Source of the DNA: an uncultured Sphingomonadaceae bacterium | GTDB lineage: Bacteria > Pseudomonadota > Alphaproteobacteria > Sphingomonadales > Sphingomonadaceae | Reading direction: 5' to 3' | Assembly: GCA_946479505.1 (NCBI GenBank) | Contig: CAMLGC010000017.1 | Span: forward strand, 1-48,352 | Length of the DNA: 48,352 bases | Shown here: positions 13,225-20,983 of the stretch, in pieces | Position numbering within the stretch: position 1 is the stretch's first letter | Layout: each line of letters begins with the position of its first letter | Program-made: the position numbers and the translations under genes | The notes under the pieces: model-generated | What the model saw: the letters and a program-made list of their open reading frames with translations, nothing else | Database searches by the model: none | Told to the model about the DNA's origin: nothing

Positions 13225-15510
13225 GTGGCGTATTGGCTTGCACGACAGCGTACTATCCAATCCGAGGGGGTGATCTCGCGGTTCGATCCGCGGTTCTGGA
13301 CGGTCAATTTTCCGCGGCCGATGATGGCGAGCGTGGTGACCACGGCGCATGACGGCCTGCGCGTCGACGCCGTCTTCTATCGCAGGAGCGATCTGGCCGG
13401 GCTGATCTGGGAGGCCGAGGACGCGATCGATCATCCGCTGCTCGCCTATGAGACGGCGCGGGATTTTCGGACCTGTATGCTGTCGTTCCGGTGGCGTTCC
13501 GATGGCGTGCGAACGCTCGATGCGATCGACGGGCCGACGCTCACGATCGAGGGGCGCGACGCGGGCGGCGCGGCGCGATCGTGGTTCGTGCGGCTGTGGA
13601 ACTATGCGAGCGGATTGCCCGACGACGCCCAGGTGACGCTCGATTTCGGGAACCTGACGGGCGGGTTCGCACTGCCCGACGACGCCGATCCGGTGTGGGC
13701 GGGCGACGTCGACCGGATGTTCGTGTCGCTGGTCGCGCCGGGCTATGTCGAGGACGACGACGCGCTGCTCGACGCGCCCGCCGAAGGGTGGGTGGAGCTT
13801 TCCGATCTCGCCTGCGCCGGCGCGGGATCGGTGCTGGCGATCGGCGATGTCGTCGTGCCTGAGCACGGACTGCGCGTCGCGAGCGGGTATGACGACAGCT
13901 ACAACCTGACCCCGGCACGGCTGCTGCGGAATGCCTTCCAGCTCGGCTATCGCGGGCTGATCGACCATTATGTCGGCATGAGCCACTATTTCCGGCTCGA
14001 GGCGAACGCGGCCGGGCTGTACGTGAGCCTGAAGGAGGGGGTGCTCAACGCACCATGCGCGGCGTGGCACCGCGACCTTGCAGGTCGGGCGCGCGCGCTC
14101 GGCTATGACGTGATCTGGTCGCTGTCCTACGAGGTGTTCGACGCGCATTGCTGGAACGACTGGAAGCAGCGGGCGTGGGACGGAAGCCCGGCGCTGACCG
14201 GGTGGATGCCGCCCTCGACCCTGCTGTCGCCGGCGCATGAGGGGGCGATGGCGTATCTGCGGGCCGTGGCGGTGGCGTTCCTGGCGCTGGCCGCCGAAAG
14301 CGGGATGCCGGCCAAATTCCAGATGGGCGAGCCGTGGTGGTGGGTGATGCCCGACGGGCGGCCGTGCCTCTACGATGCGGCGGCAAGGGCGGCGTTCGGA
14401 GGCGATCCGCCGGAGATTGCGAGCGTGCGGGAGGCGCTCGGCGGCGCGCAGAAGGCCTTGCTCGACGCGGCGGGGGATGTGCTGGCGCAATCGACCGCGG
14501 CGCTGACCGGCGCGGTGAGGGCCGCCTTTCCGGACGCGGAGACGCATCTGCTGGCCTATCTGCCGTCGGTGCTCGACCCGGCCGCGCCCGAGATCCGGCG
14601 CGCGAACCTGCCGATCGGCTGGGCGGCGCCGGCGTTCGACGTGCTCCAGCTCGAGGAGTACGAGTGGGTGACGGGCGGAAACGCGGGTGCGAGCAGCCAC
14701 GCAAGGGCCGAGGCCACCGCGCGGCTGGGCTATCCGGAGAGCGCGCAGCATTATCTGTCCGGCTTCGTGCTCAACGCCGAAGATGCGGACCGATGGCGCG
14801 CGATCGATGCGGCGGCCGAGACGGCGCGCGGGCGGGTCGCGGAGACCTTCGTCTGGGCGCTGCCGCAGGTGATGCGCGACGGGTTTCTCCATTTCGACGA
14901 GGAGGCAGAGGTGCAGGCGTTCGACGACGTGCTCTTTCCGCTGGCGCTCGGGCGCGAGGCCGAGGTGGCGCCGGGTTTCTCGACCGCGATCGTGACCAGC
15001 GCGGGCGGGCACGAGCGGCGCAACGCGAGCTGGGCTGAGGCCCGGACGCGCTACGACGTCGGGCCGGGTGTGCGATCGGAGGAGGATATCGCGACCCTGC
15101 TCGCCTTTTTCCGCGCACGGATGGGGCCCGCGCGGGGATTTCGGTTGCGCGACCCGTTCGACGCCGCCTCGGGCGCGGGAAGCGCGCTCGACCAGCAGAT
15201 CGGGATCGGCGACGGCGCGACAACGCGGTTCGCACTGGTCAAGCATTACGGTGCGCAGGCGCGGCGGATCACGCGCCCGGTGGCGGGCAGCGTGCGGGTG
15301 GCGGTGGACGGATCGGAGACCGAGGGGTTCGCGGTCGAGAACGGCTGGGTGACGCTCGATGCGGCGCCGGGCGTCGGCGCGGTGGTGACGGCGGGGTTCG
15401 CGTTCGACGTGGCCGTGCGCTTTGCCGAGGATCGGCTGAGCGTGACGCGCGCGACCTTCCTGGCGGGGGCGGCGCCCTCGGTGCCGCTGGTCGAGCTGCG
15501 CGAGGATTGA
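13225..15510 (+). CDS. GTA gp12-like tail protein with large N-terminal extension (DUF2460 at C-terminus)
   Basis: A 761-residue protein from GTG 13225, which has a strong purine-rich ribosome site (GGGGGAGAGGGAG). About residues 580-761 (GFSTAIVTSAGGHERRNASW, RFRLRDPFD-like GFRLRDPFDAASG) match DUF2460, the distal-tail gp12 of R. capsulatus GTA, which alone is about 200 residues. Before it come a beta-rich region (1-215, RFDPRFWTVNFPRPMMASVV) and an alpha/beta stretch (about 220-560) that looks like a glycosidase-type TIM barrel, with acidic residues at E369 (GEPWWW) and E477/E478 (LQLEEYEW). It may be of the non-contractile tail-sheath type. Enzyme activity is unproven. Confidence 0.85.
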   Translation: MAYWLARQRTIQSEGVISRFDPRFWTVNFPRPMMASVVTTAHDGLRVDAVFYRRSDLAGLIWEAEDAIDHPLLAYETARDFRTCMLSFRWRSDGVRTLDAIDGPTLTIEGRDAGGAARSWFVRLWNYASGLPDDAQVTLDFGNLTGGFALPDDADPVWAGDVDRMFVSLVAPGYVEDDDALLDAPAEGWVELSDLACAGAGSVLAIGDVVVPEHGLRVASGYDDSYNLTPARLLRNAFQLGYRGLIDHYVGMSHYFRLEANAAGLYVSLKEGVLNAPCAAWHRDLAGRARALGYDVIWSLSYEVFDAHCWNDWKQRAWDGSPALTGWMPPSTLLSPAHEGAMAYLRAVAVAFLALAAESGMPAKFQMGEPWWWVMPDGRPCLYDAAARAAFGGDPPEIASVREALGGAQKALLDAAGDVLAQSTAALTGAVRAAFPDAETHLLAYLPSVLDPAAPEIRRANLPIGWAAPAFDVLQLEEYEWVTGGNAGASSHARAEATARLGYPESAQHYLSGFVLNAEDADRWRAIDAAAETARGRVAETFVWALPQVMRDGFLHFDEEAEVQAFDDVLFPLALGREAEVAPGFSTAIVTSAGGHERRNASWAEARTRYDVGPGVRSEEDIATLLAFFRARMGPARGFRLRDPFDAASGAGSALDQQIGIGDGATTRFALVKHYGAQARRITRPVAGSVRVAVDGSETEGFAVENGWVTLDAAPGVGAVVTAGFAFDVAVRFAEDRLSVTRATFLAGAAPSVPLVELRED

Positions 15511-15511
15511 G

Positions 15512-16324
15512 ATGGCGGGCTTTCTTGACGGAGATCTCACCACGATCGCCCTGTGCTGGCGGCTCGAGCGGCGCGACGGCGTCGCGATCGGGCTGACGAC
15601 GCACGATCGCGACCTCGTGCTCGACGGGCTGGTGCATCGCGCGGCGCCGGGCATGACGCCGTCGGCGATCGCGCGCAGCGACGGGCTCGAACCCGATACG
15701 ATGGATATCGAGGGCGCGCTGACGAGCGGCGCGATCGGCGCGGACGACCTGATCGCGGGGCGCTGGGACGGCGCGCGCGTGGCGCTGTTCGCGGTCGACT
15801 GGGAAGCGCCGGGCGCAACCGTGCCGCTCGGCGCGGGCACGATCGGCGCGGTGGAGACGCGCGGAGGGAGCTTCACCGCCGAGCTGAGGGGCGGGGCGGC
15901 GGCGCTCGACCGGCCGGTGGTCGAGGCGACCTCGCCCGAATGCCGCGCCGAGCTGGGCGACCGGCGCTGCCGCGTGGCGATGGCGGGGAAGCGGCGTCTG
16001 GTGCGGGTCGTCTCGGCGACGGACCAGGAGGTGACGGTCGATGCGGCGGAGCCCGTGGCGAATGCGTACGGCAACGGGCTGCTCCGCTGGATGACAGGGG
16101 CGAATTGCGGGCGCGAGAGCGCCATCGCGGTGTCGGCGGGCGACGGGCTGACATTGGCCGCACCGCCGCCGTTCGCGGCCGCGGCGGGGACGATCGTCGA
16201 ACTGGTCGAAGGGTGCGACAAGAGCATCGCCACGTGCCGGAGCCGGTTCGCCAACGTGCTCAATTTCCGGGGTGAGCCGTACCTGCCGGGGATCGATCTG
16301 CTGACGCGGTATCCGGGCAGATGA
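15512..16324 (+). CDS. GTA tail hub protein (gp13-like, DUF2163)
   Basis: A 270-residue protein with the DUF2163 signature throughout (LCWRLERRDGVAIGLTTHDRDL, then GMTPSAIARSDGLEPDTMDIEGAL). In R. capsulatus GTA the gp13 hub carries an iron-sulfur cluster. Five Cys residues here are candidate ligands: C144 and C153 (SPECRAELGDRRCRV), C199 (GANCGRE), C235 and C242 (EGCDKSIATC). The ATG lies one base after the gp12 stop, and the gp13 stop overlaps the gp14 ATG. It forms the ring between distal tail and baseplate. Confidence 0.92.
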   Translation: MAGFLDGDLTTIALCWRLERRDGVAIGLTTHDRDLVLDGLVHRAAPGMTPSAIARSDGLEPDTMDIEGALTSGAIGADDLIAGRWDGARVALFAVDWEAPGATVPLGAGTIGAVETRGGSFTAELRGGAAALDRPVVEATSPECRAELGDRRCRVAMAGKRRLVRVVSATDQEVTVDAAEPVANAYGNGLLRWMTGANCGRESAIAVSAGDGLTLAAPPPFAAAAGTIVELVEGCDKSIATCRSRFANVLNFRGEPYLPGIDLLTRYPGR

Positions 16325-16719
16325 GACAGGGCGAGCGGGTCGCGCTGGCGGCGCTTGAGCTCGTGGGGACGCGGTTTCGGCCGCACGGGCGCGATCCGCG
16401 GTTCGGGCTGGATTGCGTGGGGCTCGCCGGATGGGCGCTGCGGGCGGGCCGATATTGCGGGGCGATGCCCGATGCGTACGCGCTGCGGCGGGGCGACCCT
16501 GAGCGGGTGCGGGCGCTAATCGACGCGCTCGGGCTGATCGAGGGGATCGGCGCGCCGGGCGAGCTGCTGCTGTGCGCGAGCGCGCCGGGGCAGCTTCATC
16601 TCGCGATCTCGATCGAGGACGGAATTGTCCATGCCGACGCGCTGCTGCGGCGGGTGGTGGCGCGGCCGGGCGAGGCGCCCTGGCCGGTGCTCGGGCGCTG
16701 GCGACTGGAGGAAGACTGA
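16321..16719 (+). CDS. GTA tail peptidase (gp14-like, NlpC/P60)
   Basis: A 132-residue NlpC/P60 cysteine peptidase. The catalytic Cys is C32 in FGLDCVGLAGWA. H93 (QLHLAIS) is the likely catalytic His and H104 (IVHADAL) a possible third polar residue. In GTAs this baseplate enzyme opens recipient peptidoglycan during DNA entry. It starts in the ATGA overlap with gp13 and ends in a TGATG overlap with gp15, so the three are coupled. It is somewhat shorter than the usual 145-150 residues, mainly at the C-terminus. Confidence 0.9.
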   Translation: MRQGERVALAALELVGTRFRPHGRDPRFGLDCVGLAGWALRAGRYCGAMPDAYALRRGDPERVRALIDALGLIEGIGAPGELLLCASAPGQLHLAISIEDGIVHADALLRRVVARPGEAPWPVLGRWRLEED

Positions 16720-18893
16720 TGGCGACACTCGTGCTGACCGCGGTCGGCACCGCGATCGGCGGGCCGATCGGCGGCGCGCTGGGCGGATTGCTGGGGCAGG
16801 CGGTCGATCGCGAAGTGCTGTTCAAGCCCGAGCGGCGAGAGGGGCCGCGGCTGACCGAGCTGAGGGTGCAGACATCGAGCTATGGCAGCGCGATCCCGCG
16901 GCTCTACGGCACGATGCGGGTGGCGGGATCGGTGATCTGGTCGACCGATTTCATCGAGAGCGACCAGGAAGGCGGCGGCGGCAAGGGGCAATCCGCGCAG
17001 ACGCGCTACAGCTATTCGGTGTCGTTCGCGGTGCTGCTGTCGGCGCGGCGCATCCGCGAGGTGCGGCGGATCTGGGCCGACGGCAAGCTGCTGCGCGGCG
17101 CCGCGGGCGATTTCAAGACCACGACAGACTTCCGGCTCCATCTCGGCGACGAGGACCAGGCGCCCGATCCGGGGATGAGCGCCGCGATCGGCCTCGGCGA
17201 GACGCCGGCGCATCGCGGGTTCGCCTATGCGGTGTTCGAGCAGTTCGCGCTGGCGGAATACGGCAATCGCATCCCGTCGCTGACCTTCGAGGTGGTCGCC
17301 GATCCGGCGGCGGTGAGCGCCGGCGATATCGCCGCGGAGCTTTCGGACGGGCTGGTCGATGGCAGCGAGGCGACGCAGCCGATCGGCGGCTTTTCGGCCT
17401 ATGGCGACAGCATGCGCGGGGTGATCGAGACGCTGGCGACGGCGAGCGGCGGGTGGTTCGCGCCGTCGGGTGAGGCGATCCGCTTCGCCGGCGACGGCGC
17501 GCCCGTTCGGACGCTGGACGATCGCGGCGATGCGGCGGACGACCGCGGCGGCGCGGCGGGCACGCGCGCGATCGCGACGATCGACAGCGTGCCCCGATCG
17601 ATCACGATTGCGCATTACGATCCCGCGCGCGACTACCAGACCGGGCTCCAGCGCGTGCGGCGGGCCGGCGCGGGCGTGCGCGAGCAGCGGATCGACATGC
17701 CGGCGGCGCTCTCCGCCTCCGCCGCCAAGACGATGGCGGCCGCCGCGCTCGCCCGCGCCCAGACCGCGCGGATGCGGCGCACGCTGACGCTGGGCTGGGA
17801 TGCGGCCGATCTGCTGCCGGGCGATGTCGTCGCGATTGCGGGCGAGCCGGGCCGATGGCGGATCGCGCGATGGAGCCTCGAGGCGATGGTGCTGAAGCTC
17901 GAGCTGGTGCGGCTCGCGGCGGCGCCGATCGCCGCGAGCGCCGATCCGGGGGTCGGTCTGCCCGCGCCCGACCTGCTCAACGGGCCGACGATGGTCCATG
18001 CCTTCGACCTGCCGCCGCTCGACGATGCGATACTGTCCTCGCCCCGGCTGCTGATCGCCGCCGGCAGCGCCGCGCCCGGGTGGCGGGGCGCCGCCTTGCT
18101 CTACAGCATTGACGACGGTGCGGAGTGGCAATCGGGCGGAAACGTGCGGACCGCGGCGACGCTGGGGACCCTCGCAACGGCGCCCGCCGCCGCCCCGGCG
18201 ACGCTGATCGACATGCGGACGGTTTTCGAGGTGACGCTCGCCAACAGCCTCCGCGGGCTGACCAACGCCGACGATGCGCGGCTCGACGGCGGCGCGAACC
18301 TGGCGCTGGTCGGCGACGAGCTGCTCCAGTTCGGCCGGGCCGAACAGCTCGATGCGACGCGCTGGCGGCTGTCGCACCTGTGGCGCGGCCGGCGCGGGAC
18401 CGAGGCGGCGATCGGGGGGCAAGCCGCGGGCGACCGGTTCGTGCTGCTGACGCCGGCGGCGATCATGGCGATCGACCTGCCGCTCGCGACGTTGGGCGCG
18501 ACGGTGCGGGTGCTCGCATCGGGCGCGGGCGACGTGAACGGCGCCGCCGAGACCGAGGCGCGGGTGACCGGCGCCTCGGTGCTGCCGCCCTCGCCGGTCC
18601 ACTTCCGGGCCGACGGCGGGCCCGATGGCGCTCTCGGGCTGCATTGGATCAGGCGCAGCCGCGCCGGGTGGCGCTGGCTCGACGGCGTCGACGTGCCGCT
18701 TGCGGAAGAACGTGAGCGATACCGTCTTTCGTTCGACAGCGGCGGCGCGGCGGCATCGTCGGATGTCGAGACAGCCGATGTCGTGCTCGCCGCCGGCGAC
18801 CGCCCTTCGGCGAACAGCATCGTCTCGGTGCGGCAGGTCGGCACCCACGGCGTATCCCCCGCCGCGACGCTGACCGTCCCCGACCAGCAATAA
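16719..18893 (+). CDS. GTA baseplate/host-interaction protein (gp15-like), short form
   Basis: A 724-residue protein starting at the ATG that overlaps the gp14 stop. It begins with a Gly-rich hydrophobic segment (GTAIGGPIGGALGGLLGQAV). This is followed by the phage-tail pattern TSSYGSAIPRLYGTMRVAGSVIW and YSYSVSFAVLLSARRIREVRRIWADGKLL, and by the region SPPRSITIAHYDPARDYQ-like (SVPRSITIAHYDPARDYQTG). The C-terminal half has beta repeats. In R. capsulatus the homologue is about 1,300 residues and contains a TIM-barrel (GTA_TIM) domain. I see no such domain here. It should form the tail tip that contacts the recipient envelope. Confidence 0.88.
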   Translation: MATLVLTAVGTAIGGPIGGALGGLLGQAVDREVLFKPERREGPRLTELRVQTSSYGSAIPRLYGTMRVAGSVIWSTDFIESDQEGGGGKGQSAQTRYSYSVSFAVLLSARRIREVRRIWADGKLLRGAAGDFKTTTDFRLHLGDEDQAPDPGMSAAIGLGETPAHRGFAYAVFEQFALAEYGNRIPSLTFEVVADPAAVSAGDIAAELSDGLVDGSEATQPIGGFSAYGDSMRGVIETLATASGGWFAPSGEAIRFAGDGAPVRTLDDRGDAADDRGGAAGTRAIATIDSVPRSITIAHYDPARDYQTGLQRVRRAGAGVREQRIDMPAALSASAAKTMAAAALARAQTARMRRTLTLGWDAADLLPGDVVAIAGEPGRWRIARWSLEAMVLKLELVRLAAAPIAASADPGVGLPAPDLLNGPTMVHAFDLPPLDDAILSSPRLLIAAGSAAPGWRGAALLYSIDDGAEWQSGGNVRTAATLGTLATAPAAAPATLIDMRTVFEVTLANSLRGLTNADDARLDGGANLALVGDELLQFGRAEQLDATRWRLSHLWRGRRGTEAAIGGQAAGDRFVLLTPAAIMAIDLPLATLGATVRVLASGAGDVNGAAETEARVTGASVLPPSPVHFRADGGPDGALGLHWIRRSRAGWRWLDGVDVPLAEERERYRLSFDSGGAAASSDVETADVVLAAGDRPSANSIVSVRQVGTHGVSPAATLTVPDQQ

Positions 18894-18902
18894 GGAATGA
18901 TG

Positions 18903-19406
18903 ATGAGCGACGAGACGAGTGCGCGCCTGGCGCTGCCGCTGCTGCAGCCGGGCCAGGCGCAAAAGGAGATGACGCACAACGAGGCGCTCGCGCTGATCGA
19001 CCTTGCGGTCGGCGCGCACGTCCTCGACATCGGGGTGGAGACGCCGCCGGCGACATCGGCGATCGGCGCGTGCTGGATCGTCGGCGCAGCGCCGACCGGC
19101 GCCTGGGCGGGCCATCCGCAGGCGCTCGCGGGATGGACCGCCGGGGGGTGGCGCTTCGTCGCGGCGACCGAAGGGCTGACGGCGTGGGTCGACGCCGCGG
19201 GCCTGCCCGCGCGCTTCGTTTCCGGTGAATGGCATCTCGGCGAATTGAGAGCGGCGCGGGTGCTGATCGACGGCGTCGCGGTGGTGGGACCGCAGGCCGG
19301 CGCCATTGCCGATCCGGCGAACGGCACCACCGTCGATGCCGAATGCCGCGCCGGGCTGAGCGCGGTGCTGGCGGCGCTGCGGGGACATGGTCTGATCGCT
19401 TCCTGA
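18903..19406 (+). CDS. DUF2793 protein, last gene of the GTA cluster
   Basis: A 167-residue protein with the DUF2793 pattern: ARLALPLLQPGQAQKEMTHNEALALIDLAVGAHV, then GACWIVGAAPTGAWAGHPQALAGWTAGGWRFVAATEG. The family is found at the ends of GTA and prophage tail clusters in alphaproteobacteria and is probably a tail-fibre or tail-tip accessory. Three ATGs stand in a row (18897, 18900, 18903); the third has the best spacing from AAGGA. It follows gp15 by nine bases. After it comes a 140-bp spacer with no strong terminator. Confidence 0.85.
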   Translation: MSDETSARLALPLLQPGQAQKEMTHNEALALIDLAVGAHVLDIGVETPPATSAIGACWIVGAAPTGAWAGHPQALAGWTAGGWRFVAATEGLTAWVDAAGLPARFVSGEWHLGELRAARVLIDGVAVVGPQAGAIADPANGTTVDAECRAGLSAVLAALRGHGLIAS

Positions 19407-19443
19407 GACCCGATCGACCAAGTTCCCGGAAGCTCTCGGAAAT

Positions 19444-19461
19444 TGTTGCGTTTTGGCAACA
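19444..19461. promoter_or_regulatory. Short inverted repeat upstream of ompA-like gene
   Basis: TGTTGC and GCAACA (19444-19449 and 19456-19461) flank the spacer GTTTTG in the 141-bp gap between the GTA cluster and the OmpA gene. It could be an operator, or a weak terminator for the GTA transcript. A poor promoter match (TTGCGC, 17 bp, TAGGGA) follows at 19481-19509. Confidence 0.3.
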
Positions 19462-19547
19462 TGCCCCGAAATTTGTTCGCTTGCGCCGAAACCAAGCGGA
19501 GAGTAGGGAGTTTGGGCTGTCCGTAGTGACAACCAAGAAAGGGGATT

Positions 19548-20675
19548 ATGATGCGGAAGCTTGCCGTCGCACTGGCACTCGCTTCGACTGCTCTCGCCTC
19601 GCCTTCGCTGGCCCGCGACCACTCGTGGTATGTCGGTGTCGAAGGCGGCGCGATGATCGTCGAGGATATCGAATTCGACGTTGGGGACCTGCAGAACGCC
19701 ACGGTCGCCGACAGCGATTATGGCTACGACGTCGATGGCGTCGTCGGATATGATTTCGGCGCTTTCCGGGTGGAAACCGAAGTCGGCTATCGGCATGCCA
19801 ATGTCGATTCGATCTCGTCGACCACCACGACGCCGTTCTATTCCAGCGGTGGCCTGCGCGACGCGCCCGCCGGAACCTATGATGGCGCCGGCGGCTCGAC
19901 CTCCGCGCTGAGCTTCATGCTCAACGGCCTGATCGACTTCGGCGACGAAGATGGCGTCACCGGCTTCGTCGGCGGCGGTGTCGGCGTGGCGCGCGTGAAG
20001 GCGAGCCAGTATGCGCTGACCACGGGCGGATCGTTCCTCGATGATTCGGATACGGTTTTCGCGTGGCAGGGCCTTGCCGGCGTTCGCGCGCCGATCAGCG
20101 ATCATCTGGACGTGACGCTGAAGTATCGCTTCTTCAACGCCGACAATGTCCGGCTCGTCGACGTGACGAACCGCGACTTCGAGGGCCGGTTCCGGTCGCA
20201 CAGCCTGCTGGGTGGTCTGACGTACAACTTCGGTGCGCCGACTCCTCCGCCGCCTCCGCCTCCGCCGCCGCCGCCTCCCCCGCCTCCTCCGCCGCCGCCT
20301 CCGCCGCCTCCGCCGCCGGTGGTGTGCTCGCCGGGCCCGTTCATCGTCTTCTTCGAATGGGACAAGTCGAACATCACGCCGGAAGCGGCGTCGATCCTCG
20401 ACAATGCGATCACGGCGTACCAGAGCTGTGGCAACGCGCAGGTGATGCTCGCGGGCTATACCGACACGTCGGGTGCGGCATCGTACAACGTGGGACTGTC
20501 TCAGCGTCGCGCCGCGTCCGTGAAGGACTATATGACGTCGCATGCGATCCCCGAGGGCGTGATCACGACCCAAGCCTTCGGCGAGACGAACCTGCGTGTC
20601 GAGACCGCCGACGGTGTCCGCGAGGTGCAGAACCGCCGCGTGGAGATCACCTACGGACCGGGTTCGGGCATGTAA
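19548..20675 (+). CDS. OmpA-family outer membrane protein with 25-proline hinge
   Basis: A 375-residue outer membrane protein. A signal peptide covers about residues 1-22 (ending SPSLA-RDH). Residues 23-230 form an eight-stranded beta barrel (WYVGVEGGAMIVEDIEF, then RFRSHSLLGGLTYNFGAP). A hinge of 25 consecutive prolines lies at 233-257, and residues 258-375 are the OmpA peptidoglycan-binding domain (VFFEWDKSNITPEA, LAGYTDTSGAASYN, VQNRRVEI). The Asp in TDTSG and the Arg in NRRVE should bind diaminopimelate. It tethers the outer membrane to the wall. ATG 19551 is an alternative start. An intrinsic terminator follows at 20701. Confidence 0.94.
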   Translation: MMRKLAVALALASTALASPSLARDHSWYVGVEGGAMIVEDIEFDVGDLQNATVADSDYGYDVDGVVGYDFGAFRVETEVGYRHANVDSISSTTTTPFYSSGGLRDAPAGTYDGAGGSTSALSFMLNGLIDFGDEDGVTGFVGGGVGVARVKASQYALTTGGSFLDDSDTVFAWQGLAGVRAPISDHLDVTLKYRFFNADNVRLVDVTNRDFEGRFRSHSLLGGLTYNFGAPTPPPPPPPPPPPPPPPPPPPPPPPPPVVCSPGPFIVFFEWDKSNITPEAASILDNAITAYQSCGNAQVMLAGYTDTSGAASYNVGLSQRRAASVKDYMTSHAIPEGVITTQAFGETNLRVETADGVREVQNRRVEITYGPGSGM

Positions 20676-20700
20676 GCTCGCAACCTGCGACGAAAAGAGA

Positions 20701-20732
20701 GGGAGGTCGGCAATGCCGGCCTCCCTTTTTTT
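20701..20732 (+). terminator. Intrinsic terminator after the OmpA gene
   Basis: The 11-bp stem GGGAGGTCGGC/GCCGGCCTCCC (20701-20711 with 20715-20725, one T-G pair) has a 3-nt loop AAT and is followed by seven T residues. It is a classic Rho-independent terminator 25 bp after the OmpA stop. The 250 bp from here to the next gene hold no further gene that I can support. Confidence 0.9.
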
Positions 20733-20983
20733 GTGGCGACAGGCAGGCGGTGCCGCAGCCGCCGCGGCATCGCCCGACCATCCGGGTAATCGGCGCGGCC
20801 CCGTATTCGATGCGAACGCACGCGATGCTTTGCTGCGCTCGAGGCACGTGACGGCGGATCGGGCGTCCGAAGGGTTCGGGCCGCGCCGGCCGATCCCCAT
20901 CGAAGTGCTGGAAAAAAAACGGGCGGGCGCTACATCGGACCCATGAGGCGGAAGCCTCGCCACTTCGGGGAATCTTCCGCGTC

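Noticed and set aside
13003..16386. 1,127-codon open frame on the - strand across gp12 and gp13
   Set aside because: It is opposite two genes with clear family motifs, and the product is Arg/His/Pro-rich without domains.
4032..19406. Ordinary prophage
   Set aside because: No integrase, attachment sites, repressor, replication or lysis genes are present, and gene order follows the R. capsulatus GTA.
20102..20434. Poly-glycine protein on the - strand
   Set aside because: It is the complement of the OmpA proline-codon run and has no ribosome site.
16596..20963. Very long open frame (1,455 codons) on the - strand across gp15, DUF2793 and OmpA
   Set aside because: It is antisense to well-supported genes, is Arg/Ala/Gly-rich, contains a poly-Arg/Gly run from the proline tract, and has no recognisable domain. 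Long antisense frames are expected at this GC content.
20733..20983. Short + strand frame after the OmpA terminator
   Set aside because: No ribosome site, mixed codon use and no family resemblance; it is treated as the leader region of ugd.
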